Below are positions 9,401-18,357 of a stretch of 21,559 nucleotides of DNA, one piece after another. This DNA comes from Cochliopodium minus (Eukaryota; Discosea; Himatismenida; Cochliopodiidae). Position numbers and translations under genes: made by a program. Below the pieces are notes generated by a model, which was not told the DNA's origin, did no database searches, and worked only from the letters and a program-made list of their open reading frames with translations. The stretch covers positions 32,195-53,753 of the forward strand of contig JAMYWO010000146.1 of the NCBI GenBank assembly GCA_024220525.1. The letters are read 5' to 3'. Every line of letters starts with the position of its first letter. The first letter of the stretch is position 1.

Positions 9401-10910
9401 AACTAATTGATCTTTCTTGTATCTTTTTTTACTATTTTTTTGTTGTTATTATTTTTCATCAATATTTTGTTTTTGATTTTTTTTTTTGTTATCATTTTGT
9501 TCCAATTATTTCTTATCAATTTAAAAATAATTTCTCTTTCTTGTATTTTATAATTTAATTCACTTTTCCGTTTTTATTAAGTTTTTTAATAAAAATAATT
9601 TCTTTTTAATATTTTTACGTTTTCTCATTTTTTTTAAAACAACTTGCTTACAAACAAACATTTTTTGTTTAAAACTTTTTATAGGAGGAATTGAATTGGT
9701 TGGATGCTCCAACTTGTCCCTTTCCTATGCTTTGAGAGCGAACGATGTAAACGTATACGCATTCGGACTAGTAACCCACGACGCTTACGGAGAGGGAGTA
9801 AACATAATTTGCTCCGACAAATTTCCTCAAATTTCCTCTCTTATATTAGAATCCTCAAAATTAAGTCAAAACAACAAGAAACCATCTTCTCCTAACAAAT
9901 TCACCGATTTCAAATTTCCTCAACAAGTTTCTTATCACTTAATCACTCCTATTTCTCAACCTAGTTATGATTTAGTCAATCTTTTCGCTGAAAACTTGCG
10001 TAAAGACTTTGCTTTTTCTGATTTTCATTTGGCCGTCTTTTTGCCTTTAAAGTTCCACTTTTTCTTGAGCAGTCTCTCTGATGGTGTCCTCCAAAAGTCT
10101 TTGCCTTTCGAGCTTTACAAAAAAGAGTTTAACAGTTATCTTCCTCCTGGTGGGAAGTTTGAATTTTGGAAATTTGGAAATGTTAATGTCCTTTTCTTAG
10201 TTGGAAAATTTTATATGGTAAAAAACAAAATTTTTCTTTGAAAATTTTTAAAAAATAATTTTTTTTTAAATAAGAATGAAGGACATAATTTTCAAAATTT
10301 AACCTTTTTGGAAAGATTGATGACAAAGGATGCCATGAATATAACAAAATCTGTAATTATAGACGAAATTGTTTCTCTCAAACATGCAGAAAAATCTTTG
10401 GGATCAATCCATCTCATTGAGTAAAACACTTTTTATGTCTTTTTTTATTTTTAAATTTTTGATTGAAACAACAGAGATCATGTTAACTTGGCAGGTAGAA
10501 ATCCTCTTTTTGGAGAAAACGTTGAAAAATGGGGAGATAGATTCTATGATCTTTCAAATATTTATGATAAAGATTTCAGAGATACTTTCAAAAACATTTC
10601 ATCCCAAAACAACCTAGATTTTCCAGAATCTAAATTTTGTTTTTTTGTCGGTCCAATTTTCGCATCAAGAACTGATTCTATTATTTCTATTTTGTGTAAT
10701 TGTTCTTACATTTCCACTTCTATTGCTCCTTCTTCACTTGTATTGAAACATCAAGGAACAAAGACTGTTGCTTTAGGATTGGTGACCTTTTCCATTGGAG
10801 AAGATGGAAATTTCTTTCACATTGATGATGAAAAGTTGAATAACGATCTCGATATGTTCAAAGATCTTTCTCTTACATTACAAAAGTTTATTTCAACATT
10901 GAGCAAATAA
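6418..10910 (+). CDS. YEATS-like / amidoligase-like / tandem PNP-like multidomain protein
   Basis: Exons 6418-6556, 6612-6714, 6816-7092, 7342-7369, 7494-7661, 7812-7846, 7902-7990, 8149-8570, 8923-9252, 9685-10217, 10275-10420, 10475-10910; 2706 nt, 901 aa. Residues 36-105 are YEATS-like (FHLHPSF at 57-63, PPYEY, AYGFFDVEI), nearer the compact prokaryotic pYEATS form. Residues 134-280 match Amidoligase_2 (FGIELEM, DGS 183-185, MELVSP, GFHLHVG, R270, NNQYC), an ATP-dependent peptide-ligase fold of the glutamine-synthetase type; the family's late EFR strand is not evident. Residues 340-570 and 620-890 are PNP-like. The first has TYQHIQQTAKLF, PYFP, GPSF and AFGLVT; the second has GKFYMNEGH, DHVNLAGRNPL and GDRF. 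PNP catalytic positions are mostly replaced in both. No signal peptide or membrane segment is seen. ATG 6418 is the first in frame. Function is unknown; a sensor or conflict role is inference. Confidence 0.85.
7991..8148 (+). repeat. 7/14-nt tandem repeat in an intron
   Basis: This intron (donor GTGGAATC, phase 2) contains six TTTCAAATTT-like units. The CAAA cores start at 8020, 8027, 8041, 8062, 8076 and 8090, so every spacing is a multiple of 7. It is a simple expanded repeat, probably slippage-derived. Confidence 0.6.
8571..8922 (+). other. Intron between the amidoligase/PNP1 exon and the main PNP1 exon
   Basis: 352-nt phase-1 intron, donor GTAAATAA and acceptor ATGAAG. Mostly A/T runs, but with a compositionally distinct island at 8702-8756 flanked by a T tract and an A tract (see the snoRNA-like candidate). 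The earlier AG near 8877-8878 gives the wrong frame. Confidence 0.65.
8691..8771 (+). ncRNA. Candidate intronic C/D-box snoRNA
   Basis: Inside the 8571-8922 intron an island with more G and C is bounded by T11 (8691-8701) and A15 (8757-8771), which can pair as a terminal stem. Two bases after the T tract is ATGATGG (8704-8710), a 6/7 match to the C box RUGAUGA. Two bases before the A tract is CTGA (8751-8754), a D box. A second CTGA lies at 8738-8741. C and D boxes beside a closing stem, within a host intron, is the C/D snoRNA layout. The core is short (about 50 nt) and I recognise no rRNA target, so this is tentative. Confidence 0.35.
9253..9684 (+). other. Intron between the two parts of PNP1
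   Basis: 432-nt phase-1 intron, donor GTAAAAAA and acceptor TTATAG, very T-rich throughout with irregular TTTTTATT/TTGATT words. I see no coding or structured element. The flanking exons join as AKKG then GIELVG in the PNP-like domain. Confidence 0.7.
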
Positions 10911-10937
10911 AAAGATTACCCAACAAACGATCTTTTT
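10909..10937 (+). terminator. Hairpin overlapping the stop codon and 3' UTR
   Basis: AAAAAGAT (10909-10916) is exactly complementary to ATCTTTTT (10930-10937) with a 13-nt loop, starting within the TAA of the 901-aa gene. It lies in the 158-nt gap between two convergent genes. A role in 3'-end formation is possible, but the stem is A:U-rich and weak. Confidence 0.25.
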
Positions 10938-11068
10938 CTCTTATCAAATATAAATCATTCAAAAAAAAATAAAAATAAAAAAAATATTTAATCAAATTTG
11001 ATAAAATTGTTTTTTATATTTTTAATAAATTGGTTTTTTTTTTGAAAAATTTATCAAAATCTTCCTAT

Positions 11069-13225
11069 TTATTTTGGACCTTTGTCTTTTGGGGTCAAGT
11101 CCAAATCCTTTCCAGTAATACGTTTGTAAATTTCGAGGACATCTTCACAAGTAGTTTCGAAATGGGAAGTAGCATCATAAGAAGAAGAAATGAAAATTTG
11201 ATCTTTACTTCCATCATCAACAGGAGTGTAGGTATCTTCAATAGAAATGAATCTCTCCAAAACAGGTCCGAGAAGCTTAATACCAATGTCTAATTCTTGT
11301 GCAGGGTTGGAAGTCTCAACAGTGGTGGCGACAGTAGCAATAAACTTGCCGTTGTCACAAACGTTGTGAGTAGAGGAAACCATGGAGATGTAGATGTCAC
11401 TCTTTCTCTTTGCTTCCTTTTGAGGGATAATGATTTGAACAGAAGAAGAGTTGTTAGTGTTAGGAATAGGTGCCCCTATATATTTTTATTAAAAAGATAA
11501 TAAGTAATTTATTGTTATCAATAAAAAGGTGTTTTGAATCTTTTTGTTTTACCGAGAACACAGATAGCACGGACGACTTGTCCAGTTTTCTTTACCTTGT
11601 CAGGGAAGTAAGAAGGATCTGCAACAACGAATTGGCATTTTGCAGTTTCTCCCTCACTCTTTACCCCACAAACTTGTCCCTTATCATTGAATACAACTCC
11701 TTCATAAGGCTTGTTCAACATATAAGTACCTAAAAGGAAGAAAATAAGTATAAAAATCAAATGAAAATAAATAAAACTATTTAATCCATTTTCTTGTAAT
11801 ATATAAAAGTATAAGAAGGAATAGAAGATAGAAAATTGAGAATTATTGTTTTTATTACCTCCATAGATAGCAGACAAACGAGCAAATCCTTGTGGAAGTT
11901 CACCAAGACCGTAGAGAGGATAGATATATGGAGATTTTCCGAATCTGGAGAGGGATTCAGCATACAATCTGCATCTATCGATGGTGAGCTTTGCAGGTTG
12001 GGTGAGATAGTCATCATTCAAGTGGAGAGCCATAGAATGTCCAATGAAATCAATTGTATCATCAACAAGACCAAAATGTGAAAAGATATCTTTCATGGTG
12101 ACCTATAATATTGGAAAAATTTTGTCAAATAAAAATAAAATTGTCAAAAGAAAAAAGTTTATATTCAGGAAAATTTATTTATGTGATAAGATAAAGAATA
12201 AGAACATATTCATTATAATATTGAATTAAAAAGAATATAAACTAAGTATTTAAAGATATTATCAAAATATCTTACTATTTTATATTCATAATTTTTTTGT
12301 GATTTTATTTACCTTTTCGAGATCTGGGAATCCACTGTGGGTCTTTGGATTATTTACATCGTAACTTTGGATGAATGAGAAGAAATTCTTTGCTCTTCTC
12401 TTTTCGAAGAGTCCCATCAAATCAGATTTCAATGCTTCAGTATCAGTTGCAGGAACTTTGTGTACCTTTCCTCCCTTAAAGACATAACTTCCATCAACGA
12501 CTTTAAATTCGAGATATTTTGTAACATCAGTGTGTAATAAAATTTTGACAAGAATTCCTATTATTATTTAGAATAAATTTTAACATGAGAAAATAGAATA
12601 TTCTAAATTATTGAGTAAAGTTGTAAATTATTTAAATTTATATGCTGAAATTTAGTGAAAATTAAAATTATGAATATGAATATAAGAGGTAATAAATATC
12701 ATGCTATTTAAAGTCTTTTGAATCAAAAGCAAATTTAAACAATAGTATTAAAAAAAATTTATTATCAAATTACCTGATGCCATGATGAATTTTGGGATTA
12801 CATCTACATTATATTTTTTGGATGATCCTAATGTAGTGGATGGCTTATCTTCTGGTTTAAATTTTTCATACAATTGTTCCAAATTGAGGGAAGCGCATGC
12901 TCCACCATAATAGTTATTACGATCCATATGGAGTACTTTTTTACCATCTACAGATAAAACTCCAGAAAGGATACATTCCTTAAGACCAGTTCCTAAAACG
13001 ATGCTATTAAAAAAAATTAATTTTTGTTGGTGAATATAAAAATATTCTTTTGAAGAAGTAAAATTTTGAAAGTTTCAGGTAATAAGAATAATTTTTGATG
13101 TGTTATTTACCAATCATATTCCTCATCCACTGGAAAGGGTTGAAAAAAAAATATTAATATCAATAGAAATGGAATGATATAATGAGGATAATTTGATTTT
13201 AGAAAAAATTAAAGCTAATTTTACT
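11069..13225 (-). CDS. GDI: Rab GDP-dissociation inhibitor (GDI)
   Basis: Minus-strand exons 13225 (A only), 13129-13111, 13003-12774, 12557-12313, 12102-11859, 11729-11553, 11475-11069; 1323 nt, 440 aa, close to the usual 445 or so. GDI extracts prenylated GDP-bound Rabs from membranes and returns them. Visible motifs: N-terminal MDEEYD then [10 protein letters not shown] (dinucleotide-like fold), [56 protein letters not shown], and [15 protein letters not shown] near the C-terminus. Residues [10 protein letters not shown] after VLG are intron read-through: the donor at 11552 restores [10 protein letters not shown]. No in-frame ATG precedes GAT GAG GAA, and CCAG immediately precedes TGGATGAG. 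The ATG is therefore best read as A|TG across an intron 13224-13130 (donor GTAAAATT). Confidence 0.93.
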
Positions 13226-13600
13226 TGTTTATTGATTAATTTGAAAAGAAATTTTTTTTTTTATTATTTTTTTATATTTTATTTGAAATAATATAATTAT
13301 AAACAGATCCAGAAAAAAGAACACCATGGAAAGGTGAAATACAAGTAGTAGATCAGATATTATAATCTATTAAAAAGAAAATTGTAATAAAATTGGATAC
13401 TTAAAGAAAATAGAGAAGCATAATTAAAAAATATTTGAAAAAAAGGCTAAAATTATAATTTAGGAGAAAAATAAAAAAAAAAAGGTAATCAGAAAGATAT
13501 TTTAGAATATGGGAATTAGGAAATACTTCTATAGAATACAATTAGAATATACTTTTGAACAAATATATTCTTTAATTTGAATCGTTGAGGGAAAAAATAT
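13226..13600 (-). promoter_or_regulatory. GDI leader/promoter and 3' flank of the UBXN4-like gene
   Basis: 375 nt without a gene. On the minus strand, 13226 to about 13370 is the likely GDI 5' leader and is slightly richer in G+C around 13303-13367. It holds an upstream ATG (13328-13326) opening a short reading frame that closes before the proposed first splice donor. The remainder is A/T-rich 3' flank of the neighbouring minus-strand gene. Nothing else is supported. Confidence 0.4.
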
Positions 13601-15969
13601 TTATTTATCATCTTTTCCTTGGAATTGAGTAGAATTTCCATTCCTATTTGAAAATCAAAGGTTAAAAAAAGTATTATCAAAGAAAATTGAATTGATTACC
13701 AATAAGTATTGTTATCAGAACCCCTATTATTTCTCAAAGAGTGAATATTTACATTTCTGGTTTCATTGGTGTTTGTGGTTGGAACACTTTCATAACCATC
13801 GTTTCTAGTGACAGGTTGATTGTTATTATTGTTATTGTTATTGTTGTCAGACTTTTTGGTGATGGACTTGTAAATAGAAGAGAAAACCTTTAAAAAAGAG
13901 TGAGTTGATTGAAATTAAATTTAAATTTTTTAAATTTTTTTACACCAATGATGCTCCCTATGAAAGAATCATCCTTTTGATCTCCGCTGTTTACAGTTTG
14001 AACAGGTTGAGAAGATCTATAAGGTTGGGAAGAAGTGTATTGCTCACCATTTTCATTAGAATTATTATTGCTGTTGGACAAAGAGAAAATGTTGGAAGAT
14101 CTAGAAGAAGAAGAAGAAGGAGAAGGTCTACTGATGGTGTTATTGTTGCTTGTGTTGCTGTTATTTACATTATTGTTGTTGCTAGACGAAGAAGAGGATC
14201 CAAAAGAAGAAAAGTAAGAAGATCCTCCAGATTTTTCAGTGCAGATTAAAGCGGCACTAGGTGTCAACTAATATTTTTTTTTTCAAAAATAAAATAATAA
14301 AATTAATTTTGATAATTTTTTTTTTTACTTTCAATTCAATAAGAGTTTTTTTAAGGTCTTGTTTGGAGAAAGTGTATTTAGGATATGATGTGGAAACATC
14401 GTAACCACCACTCTTGACACCAGTTTCCCTCTCTATGAAACTGAAAACCTCACTAAGGGAAGAATTGTTGTTAAATTCGTTCTTGATGGTTGTACCTAAA
14501 ACGATAAATGTAAGATAAATAATTGTTTTAACAAAATAATTATACTATAATAAGAAAAAATAAAAAGAAAAATGTAATTTAATTTTACCCAAATGAGTTT
14601 TAATTGCTATTTTGGTGATGTTTGAAGAAGACACTTTAGAAGGTATTGGCACGTTATTGTTGTTGTTATTAGAACTGGAGAGGCTGTTCTCGTATTCACG
14701 TTGTCTGATCTCCTTTTCGCGGTTGATCTTTTCGAGAACTTCTCTTTTGTTTTTTTCATCAAACTCTCTTTTTTCGATTCTTTGTTTTCTTTCACTCTCA
14801 AGCTTAATTTTGTCTATTGTATCTTTCGTTTCGCGCATCATCTTACCTAGATAAAGTTGGTTAGTAAAAGTTAATCAATTTAAAAATATTTTTAACAAAA
14901 GAAAAGATCTAAATGCAAGATCAACAAATGATCGGTTTAAGATTAAAATATAAAGATATGTTAAAGATTAAAATTTGTTTTATTGATGAAAGTTGATTTT
15001 AATTGAATATTTTTACCGCTTTCTCTTCTGTTTTGTTCATTTTCCCATAATTTTTTCTTTCTCTCCTGCTCTTCTTTCTCTCTCTTCTCCTTTAGAAGTC
15101 TCAAAGCCTTCTCTTGCTTACTTTCGTTGACATCGAGTGGAGTGTTAGAAGAAGACAAGTTTTGTCTAGGTTGAGAGTCATCAAAGTTATTATACGAGTT
15201 ATTATTGTTGTTGTTGTCATTGTAATTATAGTTGTTATAATCTACAGTATTATTAACATTTGGATTATAATCCAAATTTACAGTATTATTCACATTATTA
15301 TTGTTTTGGGTTGGTTGCAATGTTGGGATGTATGATTTCATCAATTCATTTGATTCTTCAATCATTTTAATCAAACTATTTGCATCTATGAATCCCAAAT
15401 TTGATTTTAATGGAACCCCATTTTGAGGATTGACTATATTTGATTCGATTATAAAGAAATTATGATTGAAGTGTTTATTTTTCTTACGTATATATTGAGC
15501 TGGAAATTGTGGTACCACATAAAATTGAGTGAATTGTGATAACTCTGTTGTATCTTTGAATAATTGAATTGATATGCAAGTGAGTTTCTATATATGAAAA
15601 AGATTATGTCAATTATTTTATGATTAGGTGATGATTTATATGAATTAAAATTCTTTACCAAATTTTCCACCACTTGATTATCATTCCATACTTCATTATT
15701 CAATCTATTTGATTCTTCTTGATTATTATCTAAACATTCAACAAAGATTTGTTATTAGGTAAATTTTCGCCTTATTATATTTTAAAAGGTGATTGTTTGA
15801 AGTTATAATGAAATACAAGGAATGGAAAAGTTAATTGGTAACCATTTTGTTGTATGGTATGATTCAATAAGTATATTTTACCTTGTACAGATATCAATAG
15901 CAACAAATTTTTGGATTTGGCTTCATTGATAGCTTCAAAGATAGATTTTCCAAAAAATAAATTTTCCAT
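13601..15969 (-). CDS. UBXN4: UBXN4/erasin-like UBX-domain protein
   Basis: Minus-strand exons 15969-15882, 15729-15659, 15587-15488, 15433-15017, 14846-14589, 14495-14329, 14267-13944, 13887-13700, 13643-13601; 1656 nt, 551 aa (human UBXN4 about 508). Erasin is an ER-membrane adaptor that recruits p97/VCP through its UBX domain for ERAD. The order matches: thioredoxin/UAS-like N-terminus (IFEAINEAKSKNLLLLIS, VPQFPAQYI), Asn-rich linker, charged coiled coil with RRESGKMM (human RRKTGKEM), UBX (YPKYTFSKQDLKKTLIELK, LTPSAALI), a Ser/Asn-rich stretch, a GSIIGVFSSIYKSI segment where erasin has its ER-anchoring hydrophobic stretch, and the family tail ending WNGNSTQ. The hydrophobic segment is short, so anchoring is uncertain. 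Intron 15487-15434 is 54 nt and stop-free, so a retained form would add 18 aa. Confidence 0.9.
13801..14200 (-). repeat. Asn/Ser codon repeats in the UBXN4-like gene
   Basis: AAC/AAT and TCT/TCA runs encode poly-Asn and poly-Ser stretches in exons 7 and 8; a similar Asn-rich block lies at 15170-15310 in exon 4. They fall in linkers outside the UAS and UBX domains. Antisense they give spurious Arg/Val-rich open frames. Confidence 0.7.
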
Positions 15970-16179
15970 TCAATTTGATTTGTATGATTTTGTTAATATC
16001 CAAGTTTTTAAAAATAAAAGCAAGTTTATCAAACTAAGTTTATTTCTCAATTATTTTTTTATTATCAAAAATGATAAGATATATCCTCACAATGAAATTA
16101 TAAAAAAAAAAAAATTAAAAGAGAGTTTATCTCGGTTTAAATACAAAGGCATCAATAAAATAATACACATATTATTACA
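15970..16179. promoter_or_regulatory. Shared divergent promoter region (UBXN4-like / DOHH)
   Basis: 210 nt between two divergent start codons (15969 on minus, 16180 on plus). It must hold both promoters and leaders. It is A/T-rich with a loose AAGTTTAT repeat around 16020-16045 and no convincing TATA box beyond background. Confidence 0.5.
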
Positions 16180-17887
16180 ATGGAATCAACACCAAAATTT
16201 TCCTCGGAAGATATCAAGAAGATAAAAGAAAGAATGTTGTCCAAAGATACTAATTTGGCAGCCAAGTTCAGAGGAGTATTTACATTGAAAAATCTTGGAG
16301 GAAATGAATCAGTAGATGCATTAGTAGAAGTAACATATCCAACAAATAAAAAATTTTGAAAAACGAGAAATTTATTTTATTGAAAATTTTTTTTTTGAAA
16401 AGAGTAAAACAAATTTCAACGAAAAACCATTTAAATAATAAAATTGAAATTAATTTTAAATTTTTCAAATAGTTTTGAACAATGAGCAATCCAATCTCTT
16501 GAAGCACGAAATAGCATATGTATTAGGGCAAATGCAAAACACATACGCAGTGCCTTTCCTCTCAAAGGTCTTGGCCAATGAGAAAGAAAACAGCATGGTT
16601 AGACACGAAGCAGGTAAAAATTAAAGAATAAAAGATAAATCAATTAAGATTAAATAATCATTTCAATTTAAACATTTAATCGCTTCACTATTTACTTCTA
16701 TCTTTGACTTTTAAAACAAACTAAAGTGTGTTTAATAGATCTCTTTTTATTTGTATCGATCTTTTAATAGTACAAATAAAAATTTAAATTGGTTTAATTC
16801 AATTAAATCATTTTATTATAGAAGTTTATAAAAAAGTTTAGAGTTTAATCATCTCCATTAATTTTTTTAAAAAGTATACATTTTTTAAATACATTAAATC
16901 TTTTGATCTGAACAAATTTAAAAAAGGAGAGTCATTGGGAGCATTGGGAACAGAAGAATGCTTAGAAATTTTGGAAAAGTTCAAAAATGATCCGGTCCCC
17001 GAAGTCTCCGAAACTTGCATTCTAGCCATCGACAGAATTAAATGGCTCAAAGAGAGCAAGCCAGAGAAAGTGAAATCCAAGTTCGACACAGTCGATCCTG
17101 CTCCTTCTTCTGAACTTAAAAGTATTGAAAAATTGGTAAATTTTTTTTATTTTTATTCATTGGATTTTTACCTTACTTATTTTTTATTTATTTATTTTTT
17201 CATTTTTTCTATTTTTTTATTTTTTATTTACAAAAGGAAGAAATATTGTTGAATGAGAATCTTACCATGTTCGAAAGATATAAAGCTTTGTTCAAATTGA
17301 GAGATATTGCTCAAGATGAATCTGATAACGATGAAAGAGGTAAAAAAAAAAAATTTTTGATTATTTATTATTATTTCCTTTTTATTATTTTTATTTATTT
17401 CAAATTTTTTTTTTTTAGTTAAAGGATCAGTTTTGGCCATTTGCAAGGGTTTGAAAGACAAGAGCGCTTTGTTTAGACATGAAATGGCTTATGTTTTGGG
17501 ACAGATCCACCATCCTTACGCTACGGACTCTTTGAGGGAGTCATTAGAGATCGACACCGAACACGAAATGGTCAGACATGAAAGTGCAGAGGCTTTGGGT
17601 AAATTAAATTTAATAATCATAAAATGTTTTTTATTTATTTTTTAAATTTTTTAAATTTTATTTTATTTTTTCCCAAGTCTTTATTTTTCAATATTAATTT
17701 TTTATTTTTATTAGGTGCCATTGCGACTGAAGACACTTACTCTGTCCTCCACAAATACAGCAAGGACAGCGTGGACGTTGTTCGTGAGAGTTGCGAAGTT
17801 GCTTTGGACGTTTACGAGTATGTCAACAACGACGAACAATTTCAGTATTGCGACACTCTCATCTCTGTTCAAAAAGAAGACAATTAA
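16180..17887 (+). CDS. DOHH: Deoxyhypusine hydroxylase
   Basis: Exons 16180-16329, 16487-16613 (start uncertain), 16927-17135, 17237-17339, 17419-17598, 17715-17887; 313 aa as given, human about 302. DOHH is a HEAT-repeat di-iron enzyme that hydroxylates deoxyhypusine on eIF5A, the last step of hypusine synthesis. All four His-Glu iron motifs are visible: [47 protein letters not shown] in the linker and [11 protein letters not shown] near the C-terminus are also family features. The first junction is odd: GT at 16330 to the first AG (16471-16472) hits TGA at once. The next AG (16485-16486) keeps frame but drops the expected VLNNE. The other junctions are clean GT-AG. Confidence 0.93.
16614..16926 (+). 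other. DOHH intron 2
   Basis: 313-nt phase-1 intron, donor GTAAAAAT and acceptor AAAAAG. It is less homopolymeric than other introns here, with TCTTTGACTTTT and GATCTCTTTT words, but I find no open frame, tRNA or conserved box pattern. The flanking exons join as RHEAG and ESLGALG. Confidence 0.65.
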
Positions 17888-18357
17888 TTTAAAAAAAAGA
17901 GTTTATTTATTTTTGTTTTAGATCAGAGAACTTTGAATGAAAATTAATCATCACATTGTTATTAGTTTAAAATTAAATTTTTTTATGAATTTTAGAATGT
18001 ACCTTCTTCACTATCTTTTTCGATACTGTCTCAAAGTTGGATAGCTTCGAAAATTTTTAATTGAAAGATGACGTAAATATCTCATATTCTTTGCAAATGA
18101 TATCAAAACAAATATTCTTCTTTTGGGTTGGTTTAGATAGAGATAAAATCTATCAACAGAACTTAGAGTAAATTTGTTAAACTAAAATTGTTTGTGAGAA
18201 TTTAAATTGAGCCATATAATTTAGATCAAATTTTATATCTCCCCAAAAGATAATATATTGATCAATGAGATCCAAATTATCATATTATCATCTGTATGTG
18301 TTGATTAATATTGATTATTGTGTTGATTAATGAAAATAAAAAAAAGAAAAAAAAAAA
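17888..18357 (+). promoter_or_regulatory. DOHH 3' flank and promoter of the ankyrin gene
   Basis: 470 nt with no gene. The 17995-18180 part is richer in G+C than introns and carries a CRE-like TGACGTAA (18069-18076) and a small hairpin GATAGA...TCTATC around 18136-18154. Just upstream of the ankyrin ATG the word TGTTGATTAAT occurs twice (about 18298 and 18321). These may be promoter elements; none is proven. Confidence 0.35.

Noticed and set aside
13905-14249. Arg/Val-rich 114-aa plus-strand frame
   Set aside because: Antisense of the Ser/Asn codon runs in UBXN4-like exon 7; no independent support.
15449-15703. Minus-strand frame continuing past VENLV
   Set aside because: It reads through a 71-nt intron (15658-15588) of the UBXN4-like gene; splicing restores the family sequence KLTCISIQLF.
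15911-16225. 104-aa plus-strand frame across the divergent promoter
   Set aside because: It overlaps UBXN4-like exon 1 on the other strand and enters DOHH exon 1 in the wrong frame; composition is A/T noise.
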